Source of the DNA: Betaproteobacteria bacterium
Lineage (GTDB): Bacteria > Pseudomonadota > Gammaproteobacteria > Burkholderiales > SG8-39
Assembly (NCBI GenBank): GCA_011391185.1
Contig: JAABRB010000043.1
Coordinates: 1-15,720, forward strand
Reading direction: 5' to 3'
DNA length: 15,720 nt
Under the pieces are notes generated by a model, which saw nothing but the letters and a program-made list of their open reading frames with translations, did not search any database and had not been told where the DNA came from. Position numbers and translations under genes: made by a program. Positions 1 through 12,700 of this stretch are shown in pieces; position 1 is the first letter of the stretch, and each line of letters starts with the position of its first letter.

Positions 1-1189
1 TTACCGCGCCGAAGATCCACAGTTGAACCGCAAGGTCGCCATCAAGACCATCCTGATGTCGGCCGACGCCGGAGAGCGCGCCGAATACGAGGCCCGCTTC
101 TACCAGGAAGCCCAGGCTGCGGGCGGGCTGAATCACCCCAACATCATCACGATTCACGACATCGGGCACGAAGGCGACACCATCTACATGGCGATGGAGC
201 TGCTCGACGGCATCGAACTGCGCGAGCTGATGAAGCAGGGCCGCGTTGCGCTGCAGCTCGCGCTGGAGATCACGGCGCAGGTGGCCGACGGCCTCGCGTT
301 CGCCCACGAGCGGGAAGTTGTCCACCGCGACATCAAGCCCACGAACGTCATGGTCATCCGCGGCCGGCACGTGAAGATCATGGATTTCGGAATTGCCCGC
401 ATGCGGCTGTCGGCGATCCAGACGCAGACCGGCGCGGTGATGGGGTCCCCCAAGTACATGTCTCCGGAGCAGGTGACCGGCCAGCGCGCCGACCACCGGT
501 CCGACATCTTTTCGCTCGGCATCATCATCTACGAACTCGCGTCCGGGACGGCGCCGTTCTCCGCGTCGACCCTCGCCGGGCTGATGAACGCCATCGCGAC
601 CGCGATAGCCCCTCCGCCCAGCTCGGTGGATCAGTCGCTGCCAGCAATGCTGGACCTGATCGTCGCCCGGGCACTCGAGAAGGAGCCCGACGCGCGCTAC
701 CAGACCGCGGCAGAGCTCGCCGCCGACCTGCGGGCGTGCCTCGAACAGCTACTGCACGGGCAGGCGGGTGCGCCTGCCGCGGCTGTGGCGCCGGCGAGCG
801 GGGATGACCTGGAGAAGACGGTAAAAATGGCCGTCCCAGGAGACGAGCGCACGCTCAAGCTCGAGGCGGAATCCACGCCCGTCCCGGAAGCGACACGGGT
901 CGCCGGGCGTGAACCAGAACGTACTCGCCGGTCGGACGCCGCGTCCGGCGAAAGCCCGCTTGCCGCGGCCCAAACCGCACCGCTCTACCCGTCGCGGCGT
1001 TTCGATTCCAGCGAAGCGCTGCAGAAACTCGGGGTGATGGCAGCGCCTGCCGTCAGCGATACGGCGGCACAGCCAGCATCCGCAACCGGCAACGCACTGA
1101 GTACCGTCTGGCGCGACCCTGATCGCAGAATTTTCGCGATGGCGATGGTGGTAGCCGTGCTGGGTGCGGTGCTGATTGCCGTGCTTTGA
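1..1189 (+). CDS. Hanks-type Ser/Thr protein kinase, C-terminal membrane anchor (5' partial)
   Basis: The reading frame is open from base 2, so the gene starts before the window; the TTG at 23 is an internal Leu codon. The first visible residues (YRAEDPQLNRKVAIK) are kinase strands beta2-beta3, with the ATP-binding Lys at 44-46. The glycine-rich loop is therefore outside. Further kinase landmarks are HRDIKPTN with the catalytic Asp at 329-331, DFG from 383, and SPEQ in place of APE near 464-475. The Arg before the catalytic Asp makes it an RD kinase, usually activated by phosphorylation of the activation loop. The kinase domain ends near base 760. A Pro/Ala/Thr-rich linker follows, then a hydrophobic segment of about 19 residues (about 1130-1186) that runs to the last residue. 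The enzyme should thus be cytoplasmic and tail-anchored, with no periplasmic sensor domain. The kinase assignment is certain; the substrate is unknown. Confidence 0.95.
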   Translation, partial: YRAEDPQLNRKVAIKTILMSADAGERAEYEARFYQEAQAAGGLNHPNIITIHDIGHEGDTIYMAMELLDGIELRELMKQGRVALQLALEITAQVADGLAFAHEREVVHRDIKPTNVMVIRGRHVKIMDFGIARMRLSAIQTQTGAVMGSPKYMSPEQVTGQRADHRSDIFSLGIIIYELASGTAPFSASTLAGLMNAIATAIAPPPSSVDQSLPAMLDLIVARALEKEPDARYQTAAELAADLRACLEQLLHGQAGAPAAAVAPASGDDLEKTVKMAVPGDERTLKLEAESTPVPEATRVAGREPERTRRSDAASGESPLAAAQTAPLYPSRRFDSSEALQKLGVMAAPAVSDTAAQPASATGNALSTVWRDPDRRIFAMAMVVAVLGAVLIAVL

Positions 1190-1246
1190 TGTTTTCCGGC
1201 GGCGCACCGTCGGCGGTAATCACCTCATCCCCGGTGAGGTTCTACC

Positions 1247-1441
1247 TCAGTGATGCCCGGCGGGGAGCTGCGCGAGTTCAATCAGGCAATTCTCGGTGGC
1301 CGCCGGGTCGATGAAGGCGATCCTGCTACCGGCGTGGCCGATGCGCGGCACCGGGTCGAGCAACGGAATTCCCTTGGCCTTCAACTCGGCCAGCGCCTCG
1401 TCGATATCCTCGACCTCGAAGCAGATTTGATCTTCATGGTT
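1247..1441 (-). pseudogene. C-terminal remnant of a VOC-family / methylmalonyl-CoA epimerase-like gene
   Basis: The minus strand encodes HEDQICFEVEDIDEALAELK, then KGIPLLDPVPRIG, then RIAFIDPAATENCLIEL, and stops at TGA (1249-1247). This is the C-terminal half of a vicinal-oxygen-chelate protein. The order of His, FEV, DI-ALAELK, P-RIG, IAF-P and IEL matches methylmalonyl-CoA epimerase and related glyoxalase-fold proteins, and the Glu of the final IEL is a family metal ligand. Similarity stops near 1441. Further upstream the frame gives unrelated residues and meets a stop at 1480-1478, and there is no in-frame start codon with a ribosome-binding site. About 60 of the usual 130 or so residues remain, so the N-terminal metal-binding half is gone. 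I read this as a decaying fragment, not a functional small gene. It converges on the kinase gene. Confidence 0.78.
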
Positions 1442-1630
1442 GTTCCTTGTTGAAGTGTCCGTAAAACCGGGGTTACGTCAGAATCCGGGCCGGCTCAGCC
1501 TGTCCCCTAAGGTATTGAAGATTGCCTGATGGCGCAATTCTTCTTGCTAAGCAGCCCCCCACCCCCCATACTCGCCCGTCGCACCGGCAGCCGGGCAGTG
1601 TTTCTTTTACCTTCCGGACGCCATCGTCGA

Positions 1631-1662
1631 TCACATCGTCACTTCATCACTGCTTCACTATT
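1631..1662 (+). repeat. Four octamer repeats (TCACNNNN) before infA
   Basis: Four consecutive 8-base units each begin with TCAC: TCACATCG, TCACTTCA, TCACTGCT and TCACTATT. The array ends two bases before the infA ribosome-binding site, so it forms the immediate 5' leader of infA. TCACTTCA differs by one base from TCACTTCG, which is the unit of the array at 9659-9714 read on the minus strand. Confidence 0.7.
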
Positions 1663-1663
1663 T

Positions 1664-1668
1664 GAAAG
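1664..1668 (+). promoter_or_regulatory. Ribosome-binding site of infA
   Basis: GAAAG lies five bases before the ATG at 1674. This favours the start giving MAKEE, which is also the conserved IF-1 N-terminus, over the in-frame TTG at 1662. Confidence 0.6.
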
Positions 1669-1673
1669 ATCTC

Positions 1674-1946
1674 ATGGCCAAGGAAGAAACGATCGAATTG
1701 ATGGGCGTCGTCGACGAAGTGATGCGCAACGCGGTGTTCCGTGTGAAGCTCGACAACGGCGTCGACATCACCGCCCACGCCTCGGGCAAGATGCGCCAGC
1801 GCCGCATCCGCGTCCTCACCGGCGATCGCGTCACCGTCGAGATGTCGCCCTACGACCTCACGAAAGGGCGGATCAACTTCCGGCACAAGGACGTCAATAC
1901 GCCGCCACCGATGGCGCCCAGGCCGTCTTATCTGCGGCGCAGATAA
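1674..1946 (+). CDS. infA: Translation initiation factor IF-1
   Basis: This encodes a 90-residue protein beginning [16 protein letters not shown], with [20 protein letters not shown] and [15 protein letters not shown] following. These are the core motifs of IF-1, a single OB-fold protein that binds the 30S A site with IF-2 and IF-3 during initiation. The standard length is about 72 residues; here about 18 more follow RHK, rich in Pro and ending YLRRR. Betaproteobacteria often carry a second IF-1 copy of this longer kind apart from the ribosomal-protein cluster, and the lone position here fits that copy. I chose the ATG at 1674 from the ribosome-binding site and family alignment; the TTG at 1662 would add MKDL. 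The neighbours are a pseudogene fragment on the left and convergent uup on the right, so it is probably monocistronic. The 230 or so bases before it show no convincing promoter. Confidence 0.95.
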   Translation: MAKEETIELMGVVDEVMRNAVFRVKLDNGVDITAHASGKMRQRRIRVLTGDRVTVEMSPYDLTKGRINFRHKDVNTPPPMAPRPSYLRRR

Positions 1947-2056
1947 CCCGGCCAGACAGGGCGTAAAGCGATACTTCTTGACGACGTCCGCCCATTTCGC
2001 CCTGTCGGCGAGCATGAGGGATTGGCGTTCATCGGCGGCTGAATTCCTGAATTAGA

Positions 2057-3928
<1,872 letters not shown>

Positions 3929-3931
3929 TGC

Positions 3932-3966
3932 TGAGGGATGAGGGATGAGGGCCGAAGGATAAGGGA
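3932..3966. repeat. Five-unit heptamer array between uup and parE
   Basis: On the plus strand the units are TGAGGGA, TGAGGGA, TGAGGGC, CGAAGGA and TAAGGGA, starting three bases upstream of the uup ATG. They fill the uup leader. The reverse complements TCCCTCA and TCCTTCG recur at 9731-9758. The rest of this 135-base divergent intergenic region (3967-4063) holds looser copies of the pattern (AAGTGAT) and a TAAAAT at 4024-4029 that could be a -10 element for parE, without a convincing -35. Confidence 0.75.
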
Positions 3967-4063
3967 TTTTCCCGGGTAATGCGTGAGAAGTGATGGGGGC
4001 TAGTACTTTGATTAACAACGGGATAAAATACGCTCTGCCCCATTTCCGACGATAGCGGAGCGA

Positions 4064-6024
4064 ATGGCCAAGAAATACGACGAATCATCCGTAAAAAAGT
4101 TGAGAGGTATCGAGCCCGTCCAGCGGCTCCCGGGGATGTATACCCGGACTTCCGACCCGACCCACATCATCCAGGAAGCGATCGACAACGCGGCCGATGA
4201 GGCCATCGGCGGCCACGCCGACAAAATCGATGTAACAGTACACGCCGACGGCTCGGTCACCGTCACCGACAACGGCCGCGGCATCCCGATCGGCATCCAC
4301 CCCGAGGAGAAGATCCCCACTGTCGAGCTGGTGCTGACCGAGCTCCACGCCGGCGCGAAATTCTCGCGCACCGACGTGGAAGCCGCCTACAAGTTCTCCG
4401 GCGGGCTCCACGGCGTGGGCGTGTCGGTGACCAACGCGCTGTCCGAGAAGCTCGAAGTCGAGATCAAGCGCGACGGCGGCGTGCACGTGATCACGTTTGC
4501 AGACGGCGCGGTCACGAAGAAGCTGAAGAAGACCGGCAGCGTGGGCGAGAAGAACACCGGCACGTCGCTGCGCATCTGGCCGAACAGGAAATACTTTGAT
4601 TCCCCGAAAGTGTCCCTCGATGACCTCGAGCGCATCGTCCGCTCCAAGGCCGTGCTGCTGCCGGGCGTGAAGGTCACGCTCAATATCGAGACGGCAAAAG
4701 AAACGAAGAAGCAGACCTGGAGCTACCCGGAGGGAATGAAGGGCTATCTCACCGAGCTGATCGGCAAGGGCAACGCGGTCGCGCCGGTATTCGACGGCGA
4801 GAAGTACGTGAGCGAAGCGGATGCCAACGGCTTCCACGCGGGCGAAGGCGCGGGCTGGGCGTTCGCCTTCGTCGACGACGACAAGGGCTACGGCGAGTCG
4901 TACGCCAACCTCATCCCCACCCCCGCCGGCGGCACCCACGAGGCCGGACTGCGCGACGGCATCTTCGAGGCGGTCAAGGCGTTCATCGAATATCACAACA
5001 TGACGCCGAAGGGCGTCAAGCTCCTCGCCGAGGACGCCTGGTCGCGCACGGTCTACTTCCTCTCGGCCAAGGTGCTGGAGCCCCAGTTCCACGGCCAGAC
5101 CAAGGAGAAGCTCTCCAACCGCGACGCGGTGAAGCTGGTCTCGGAAATGGTGCGCGATCCCTTCGCGCTGTGGATGAACGGCCACGAAGCGCACGGCAGG
5201 AAAATCGCCGAGCTGGTGATCCGGCAGGCGGTCGAGCGCTCGAGCTCGGTGCAGAAGATCGAGCGCAGGAAATCCTCGAGCGTGGTGATGCTGCCGGAGA
5301 AGCTGACCGACTGCGAGTCCACCGACGTGAAGGACAACGAGCTCTACCTGGTCGAGGGCGACTCGGCGGGCGGCTCGGCCAAGCAGGCGCGCGACAAGCG
5401 CTTCCAGGCGGTCTACCGCATGCGCGGCAAGGCGCTGAACTCGTGGGAAGTGAAGCGCGAGCTCTTGTTCTCCAACGCCGAGATCCATGACATTGCGGTG
5501 GCGCTGGGCGTGGACCCGCACGACGAAAAGGACAACCCCGACCTCTCCGGCCTGCGCTACGGCAAGGTCGCCTCGATGACCGACGCGGACGTGGACGGCG
5601 CGCACATCGCGGTGCTGCTGTTGACGCTCTTCTACCGCCATTTCCCGAAGCTGATCGAGAAAGGCCACATCTACATCGCCTGCCCGCCGCTCTACAAGGT
5701 GGACGTGCCCGGCCACGGCAAGCGGGCGGCGAAGAAGCTCTATGCGCTCGACGAGGAGGAGTTGAAATCCATCCTCGACCGCGCGCGCGACGACGGCATC
5801 AAGCGGGAATCGGTTTCGATCCAGCGCTTCAAGGGCCTGGGCGAGATGAACCCGGGGCAGTTGTGGGAAACCGCATTGAACCCCGACACGCGCCGGCTGC
5901 TCAAGGTGCGCATCGAGGACAAGAACAGCACCTACAAGCTTTTCAACATGCTGATGTCGAAGAAGGAAGCCGAGAAGCGCTGCGAGTGGATGGAAGAGAA
6001 CGGCAGCACGGTCGAGGCTGATGT

Positions 6025-6028
<4 letters not shown>
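4064..6028 (+). CDS. parE: DNA topoisomerase IV subunit B (ParE)
   Basis: This 654-residue protein is the ATPase subunit of topoisomerase IV, which with ParC separates linked daughter chromosomes and relaxes supercoils. The GHKL ATPase domain shows [11 protein letters not shown] (general base Glu38, Mg-binding Asn42), [11 protein letters not shown] (Asp69) and [15 protein letters not shown]. The TOPRIM domain shows [20 protein letters not shown], with Glu431 as the expected metal ligand, and [10 protein letters not shown] with Asp507 and Asp509. The C-terminus has the conserved [20 protein letters not shown]. The length is near E. coli ParE (630) and far below E. coli GyrB (804), and there is no large insertion in TOPRIM, so ParE is preferred to GyrB. 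GGAG at 4057-4060 is a close ribosome-binding site. The stop codon overlaps the parC start as ATGA, which implies translational coupling and matched subunit output. Confidence 0.95.
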
Positions 6029-8529
<2,501 letters not shown>

Positions 8530-8568
8530 GAGCGATAAGTCTTGACCGCGGCGGGCGGGTGATGGGGA

Positions 8569-8610
8569 CACCTGCCACCCGCATCTCGTCACCCGTATCT
8601 CGTCATTTTC
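8569..8610. repeat. Six-unit heptamer array between parC and the dioxygenase gene
   Basis: The units are CACCTGC, CACCCGC, ATCTCGT, CACCCGT, ATCTCGT and CATTTTC. CACCCGY followed by ATCTCGT occurs twice, giving a 14-base direct repeat. It lies 40 bases after the parC stop, in a 146-base intergenic region with no other structure that I can see. Confidence 0.6.
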
Positions 8611-8663
8611 AGCCTTCCGACTTGACGCTCGCGCGGGCGCACACGAGAATGGAATCTAAATCG

Positions 8664-8670
8664 AAGGAAG
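8664..8670 (+). promoter_or_regulatory. Ribosome-binding site deciding the dioxygenase start
   Basis: AAGGAAG lies five bases before the ATG at 8676 and is the best Shine-Dalgarno match among the candidate starts. The in-frame ATG codons at 8559, 8649 and 8724 have weak or no matches. Confidence 0.6.
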
Positions 8671-8675
8671 CCCGC

Positions 8676-9653
8676 ATGCTGACCCGCCCGCAGGATGGCT
8701 CCGCGTCGAAGACACGCCCCGCCATGGCCAACACGACCGCCACGCTCGAAGTGGTGCCGAGCGGCGCGGCGCTCGCCGCGGAAATTCGCGGTATCGATCT
8801 CTCGGCCCCGGTCCCCGATGAGGTCAAGGCCGCGCTGCGCAGGGCGTGGGCCGACCATCTCGTGCTGCTGATCCGCGGCCAGACACTTGACGACGAGCAA
8901 CTGCTCGCCTTCTCCGGCATCTTCGGTCCGCCGCACGAGGCAGCCGCGCGCAAGTACCACCTCGACGTCGGCGAGAAGGTGGACAACCAGTACATGATCT
9001 CGAAGCACCCCAGCATCAGCATCATTTCCAACCTGGGGCCGGACGGCAAGCCGGTGATGGACAACGGCGGTCTCGGCAGCTACGAAGTGGTATGGCACAC
9101 CGACAATTCCTACGTGAAGGTGCCGCCCGCGGGCAGCATGCTCTACTCGCTGGAAGTGCCGGTGAACGGCGGCGGCAACACTTCGTTTAACAATCAGTAC
9201 CTGGCGTACGAGGAGTTGCCGGACGATCTCAAGCGCGCGATCGAGGGCAAGTCACAGGTGCACGACTCGAGCCGCAACAGCGCGGGCGTGCTGCGCCCCG
9301 GCGTGACGCTGCCGACGAAGCCCGAGGAAGTCGAGGGCCCGACGCACCCGCTGGTACGCGTGCACCCGGTGACGGGAAAGCGCGCGCTTTACCTCGGCCG
9401 ACGGCGCGTGTGGCCGTCGAACTACATCGTCGGCATGCCCAACGCGGAAAGCGAGAAGCTTCTGGACCGCCTGTGGGCGCACGCAACGCAGGCAAAGTAC
9501 GCGTGGACGCACAAGTGGCGCGTTGGCGACATCGTGCTATGGGACAACCGCTGCTGCATGCACTACCGCACCGAGGTGGACACGGCGCAGCGGCGCGTAA
9601 TGCACCGCACGACGATCAAGGGCGAGGCGCCGGTCGCGCCGTGGAAGTCTTAA
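8676..9653 (+). CDS. TauD/TfdA-family Fe(II)/2-oxoglutarate dioxygenase
   Basis: The product has 325 residues and no signal peptide. The N-terminal region reads LEVVPSGAALAAEIRGIDLS and LVLLIRGQTLDDEQLLAFSGIFG, typical of the TauD/TfdA family. The iron ligands are the HxD pair His141 and Asp143 in VVWHTDNSYVKVPPAGSMLY and the distal His296 in WDNRCCMHYR. Arg311 in RRVMHRTTIKGE should bind the 2-oxoglutarate carboxylate. All key residues are present, so the enzyme is probably active. Family members couple 2-oxoglutarate decarboxylation to hydroxylation of substrates such as taurine, alkylsulfonates or phenoxyacetates. The substrate here cannot be read from the sequence, and no sulfonate transporter or pathway gene lies next to it. 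The start at 8676 rests on the ribosome-binding site; starting at 8724 would remove 16 residues that look poorly conserved and remains possible. It is probably a single-gene unit. Confidence 0.88.
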   Translation: MLTRPQDGSASKTRPAMANTTATLEVVPSGAALAAEIRGIDLSAPVPDEVKAALRRAWADHLVLLIRGQTLDDEQLLAFSGIFGPPHEAAARKYHLDVGEKVDNQYMISKHPSISIISNLGPDGKPVMDNGGLGSYEVVWHTDNSYVKVPPAGSMLYSLEVPVNGGGNTSFNNQYLAYEELPDDLKRAIEGKSQVHDSSRNSAGVLRPGVTLPTKPEEVEGPTHPLVRVHPVTGKRALYLGRRRVWPSNYIVGMPNAESEKLLDRLWAHATQAKYAWTHKWRVGDIVLWDNRCCMHYRTEVDTAQRRVMHRTTIKGEAPVAPWKS

Positions 9654-9658
9654 TTGCG

Positions 9659-9714
9659 GTGACGAAGTGACGAAGTGACGAAGTGACGAAGTGACGCAGC
9701 GACGCAGTGACGTT
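9659..9714. repeat. Seven-unit octamer array between convergent genes
   Basis: The 8-base units are GTGACGAA four times exactly, then GTGACGCA, GCGACGCA and GTGACGTT. The array starts six bases after the dioxygenase stop and ends 20 bases before the stop of the convergent addA-like gene, so it fills most of the 81-base gap. There is no hairpin or T-run that would make it an ordinary terminator. Confidence 0.9.
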
Positions 9715-9730
9715 GGGCGGATAGGTTTTT

Positions 9731-9758
9731 CCCCTCATCCCTCATCCTTCGGCGTCAG
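9731..9758. repeat. Heptamer units forming the end of the addA-like gene
   Basis: The plus strand reads CCCCTCA, TCCCTCA, TCCTTCG and GCGTCAG. The stop codon of the addA-like gene (TGA, 9737-9735) and its last few codons (PKDEG) are made of these units. Sixteen of 17 bases at 9737-9753 match the reverse complement of 3951-3967 before uup. Confidence 0.65.
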
Positions 9759-12700
9759 CTCCCTCCATCCCTTCAACAGCGGGAAATAGAGCGCCAGTTT
9801 GACCGGGCGGACATCGCGCGACTTCATGACCGCGGCGTAGCGCTCGAGCTGGCCGCGGTAGCGCTCCTGTTCGCGGTTGAGGAACGCCTCGGCGCTGCCG
9901 CCCTCGTGCACGCCGGTCTTGTAGTCCACGATCCAGCGCACTCCCTCGTCCACGAAAGTCCGGTCCATCACGATATTCACAACCCCGTCTTCAGTGGTGC
10001 CGGTCAGCCGCAGCTCCGATTGCGCGTCGTCATGGGGGCCGAGGAGCCAGCGCCCGCGCGCGTCGGCCAGCGTTTGCTCGAGCGTGTCCGCCACGCGCCC
10101 GGATGCGGCCTGCACGGCATCGGCGGACAAGCCGTTCGCGACCAGCTCGTCACTGAAAGTTTTCCGCAGCGAACGAACGCGCGCTGCATCCCAGCCCGCG
10201 AGGCCGTCTTCTGCAATTCGCTGCAGCCAGCGATGCACGACGGCTCCAACATGTCGCGCGGTCTCGCCCACCCACGAGAACTCGATCACGTCGCGCGCGC
10301 GCGCCGGATCGGGCGGCGGCGTCCATGCGACGCGCGGCGGCGGCGCGGGCGGCTGCCAGCCGGACGCGATGCGAAGCAGCGACTGGTCGAGCGGATCTTC
10401 GGCCGGCGCTGGCGCGTCCTCGACGTGGCGCGCGGCCGCCTCTTCATAGAGAGGCGCCACTAGCGGCCACAACTGGCTCAACAGCGTTCGCTCACCCGGC
10501 GCTTTCAGGGAGAGCGCACCGTCGTCGTCGTCCTTGAGGCTTGCGTCACCCAGCAGGTGCAGGCGCCGCTTCGCGCGCGTGGCCGCGACGTACAGCAGGC
10601 GGCCCGACTCCAGGCGCTCCTTCTCGGTTTCGAGCTTTCGGAGCCACCGGTAGATCGGGTCGTCGTCCGTGCCCGTCTCCCGGATCGGCGCGAGCAGCAG
10701 ATCGGTACCGGCCCCGTCTTCGCGCGGCTGCTCCATCCACGAGAGCAGCCTGGCCTCGTCGGCGCGCGGCGCGCGGCCCAGCCCCGGCACAATCACCGTG
10801 TCGAACTCGAGGCCCTTCGCCTTGTGAATGGTCATGATCTGCAGCTGCTCGCCGGCCTGCAAATCGGGCAGCGCGTAAAGATCGGCGAGCCCTTCCTCGA
10901 ATGCCCCCAGGTCGGCGATCTCGTCGGCTTCCTCGTGCGCTTCGAGATGGTCGAAATAGATTTCGGCGTCCTCCAGGTCGGTGATGTTCTCCACGCAAGC
11001 CGGCCCGGAGAGCGCGAACCAGGCGCCGGCGACGCGGGCGCGCAGCGAGCCGCGGCAGCGGTCGCCAAGCGCCTCCTTGAGCACGGAGCGCACGCGCTCG
11101 AGCCGAGCGCGCCCGTCAGCGGACAGCGCCGCGACCCGCGCGCCGTCGTTCATCAATTCCCAAATGGTGCGACCTGCGCCGCCGCCGGCCAGCCGGTCGA
11201 GGTCGGCGAGCGTGAACCCGCACCACGGGGCGCGCAGCGTCGCCAGCCAGACAAGACGGTCGGCGGGATGCGACAGCGCGCGCGTCAACGCCAGCAGGTC
11301 CTGCACCACCGGGCGATGGCCGAGCGGCTCGATCTCGATCGCGCGGAAACGCAAGCCGGCGTCCTTCAGTTGCGGCACGATTTCGCGCAGGTGGCCGCGG
11401 GTGCGCACGAGGATCGCGACCGTCCCGTCCGCGTTCTCGCGCCGCGTCTCCGCGACGATTCCCGCCACCCTCGCCGCTTCCGCCGCCCGGTCGTCGTTGA
11501 AAAAAGGATGCACGGTGACCGCCGCCCCCGGAGCCGCATCGCGCGTCGCGGACGACGCGGTGTACGGCACCGAGCCGGTGCCGACGTCCTCGCGCGCCGG
11601 CATGACCCGGCTGAAAGTATCGTTGACCCACCCGACGATGCCAGCCTGCGAGCGGAAGTTGGCCGAAAGCGCGATCGATTCGAGCGCAACGCCCGCGATG
11701 CCCGCCGCGCGCGCGCGCAGGAACAGCCCCACCTCGGCCTCGCGGAAGCGGTAGATTGACTGCATCGGGTCGCCGACCGCGAACACGGTGCGCCCGTCGC
11801 CCGGCTCCCAGCCGGCGGTGAGCCGCGCGACCAGCTCGTACTGGCTGATTGAAGTGTCCTGGAATTCGTCCACCAGCAGATGGCGGATGCGGTAGTCGAG
11901 CGCAAGCGCGAGGTCGCTCGGGTTCCCGAGCTCGCCCAGCGCGAGCACCGCGCGCTGCGCCACCTCCGTGAAATCGACCTGCCCGCGCGCCTGGAACACG
12001 AGCCTCAATTGCGCGGCGGCGAGCGGCAGGAGGCGCGTGATGGCGCCGAGCACCTCCCACTGTTCCTCGCTGTACTGTTCCGGCGGCAGGCGGCGCACGT
12101 CGGCCAGTGCCGCGCGGAACGCGTCATGTGCGCCCATCGTCTCGAAGAGCGCCAGCGCGCGATCTTTCCACGGCTGCGTCGGCTTGCCCGCGGGGAACCC
12201 GTGGTTTTTCGTGAGGGTCTTGCGCCAATTGTCCTTTTCGGTCAGGAACAGCCCGGCGAGCTGCACCCAGCTCTCTGCGTCGTCCCCGAATTTCCCGCGC
12301 TCCAGTTTGCCGAACGCGAAATCGGCGATTGCCTTCAACTCGGACGCGGGTCCCGGCGGGAGCGCTACGCGCAGGCGCGCGAGCGCGTCGCGCCTCGCGT
12401 TGCGCAACGCCGCCTCCAGCTCGTCGCGCCCGCGCCCATGCACGTGCCGCAGCCAGTGATCGCGGCGACCGAGCATGTCGGCGAGCAGCCCCTCGACGCG
12501 CCCGACGTCGTTGTCGAGGTGAGCAAGCAGCCGCTCGACGTCCCGCGCGGCCGCGCCGCCGCCCTCGACGAGCTCGACCGTCGCACGCGCCGCCTCGGCA
12601 TAGAGTTCGGACGCGTCCTCGATGCTCTCGGGCTGCGAGCCGAAGCGCGACAGCATGGGCATCTGGCGCGTCAGCGCCGCACACAGCGAGTCGATGGTCT

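Noticed and set aside
1222..1240. Hairpin ACCTCA-7-TGAGGT as a terminator after the kinase
   Set aside because: The stem has only six base pairs and there is no T-run. A second ACCTCA at 1244 makes pairing ambiguous.
1250..1453. 67-codon plus-strand frame after the kinase
   Set aside because: The minus strand of the same bases encodes recognisable VOC-family residues, so the plus frame is its shadow.
1529..1966. 145-codon plus-strand frame over infA
   Set aside because: It overlaps infA in another frame, is Arg/His-rich and lacks a ribosome-binding site. IF-1 is the clear product.
1955..2006. Perfect 9-base inverted repeat GACAGGGCG / CGCCCTGTC between infA and uup
   Set aside because: The 34-base spacing and lack of a T-run do not fit a terminator, and one chance 9-mer pair is not strong evidence of an element.
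4001..4029. Sigma70 promoter for parE
   Set aside because: TAAAAT could serve as a -10, but the sequence 17 bases upstream (TAGTAC) is a poor -35, so it is not listed as a feature.
9659..9714. CRISPR array
   Set aside because: The units are 8 bases long and abut one another with no spacers.
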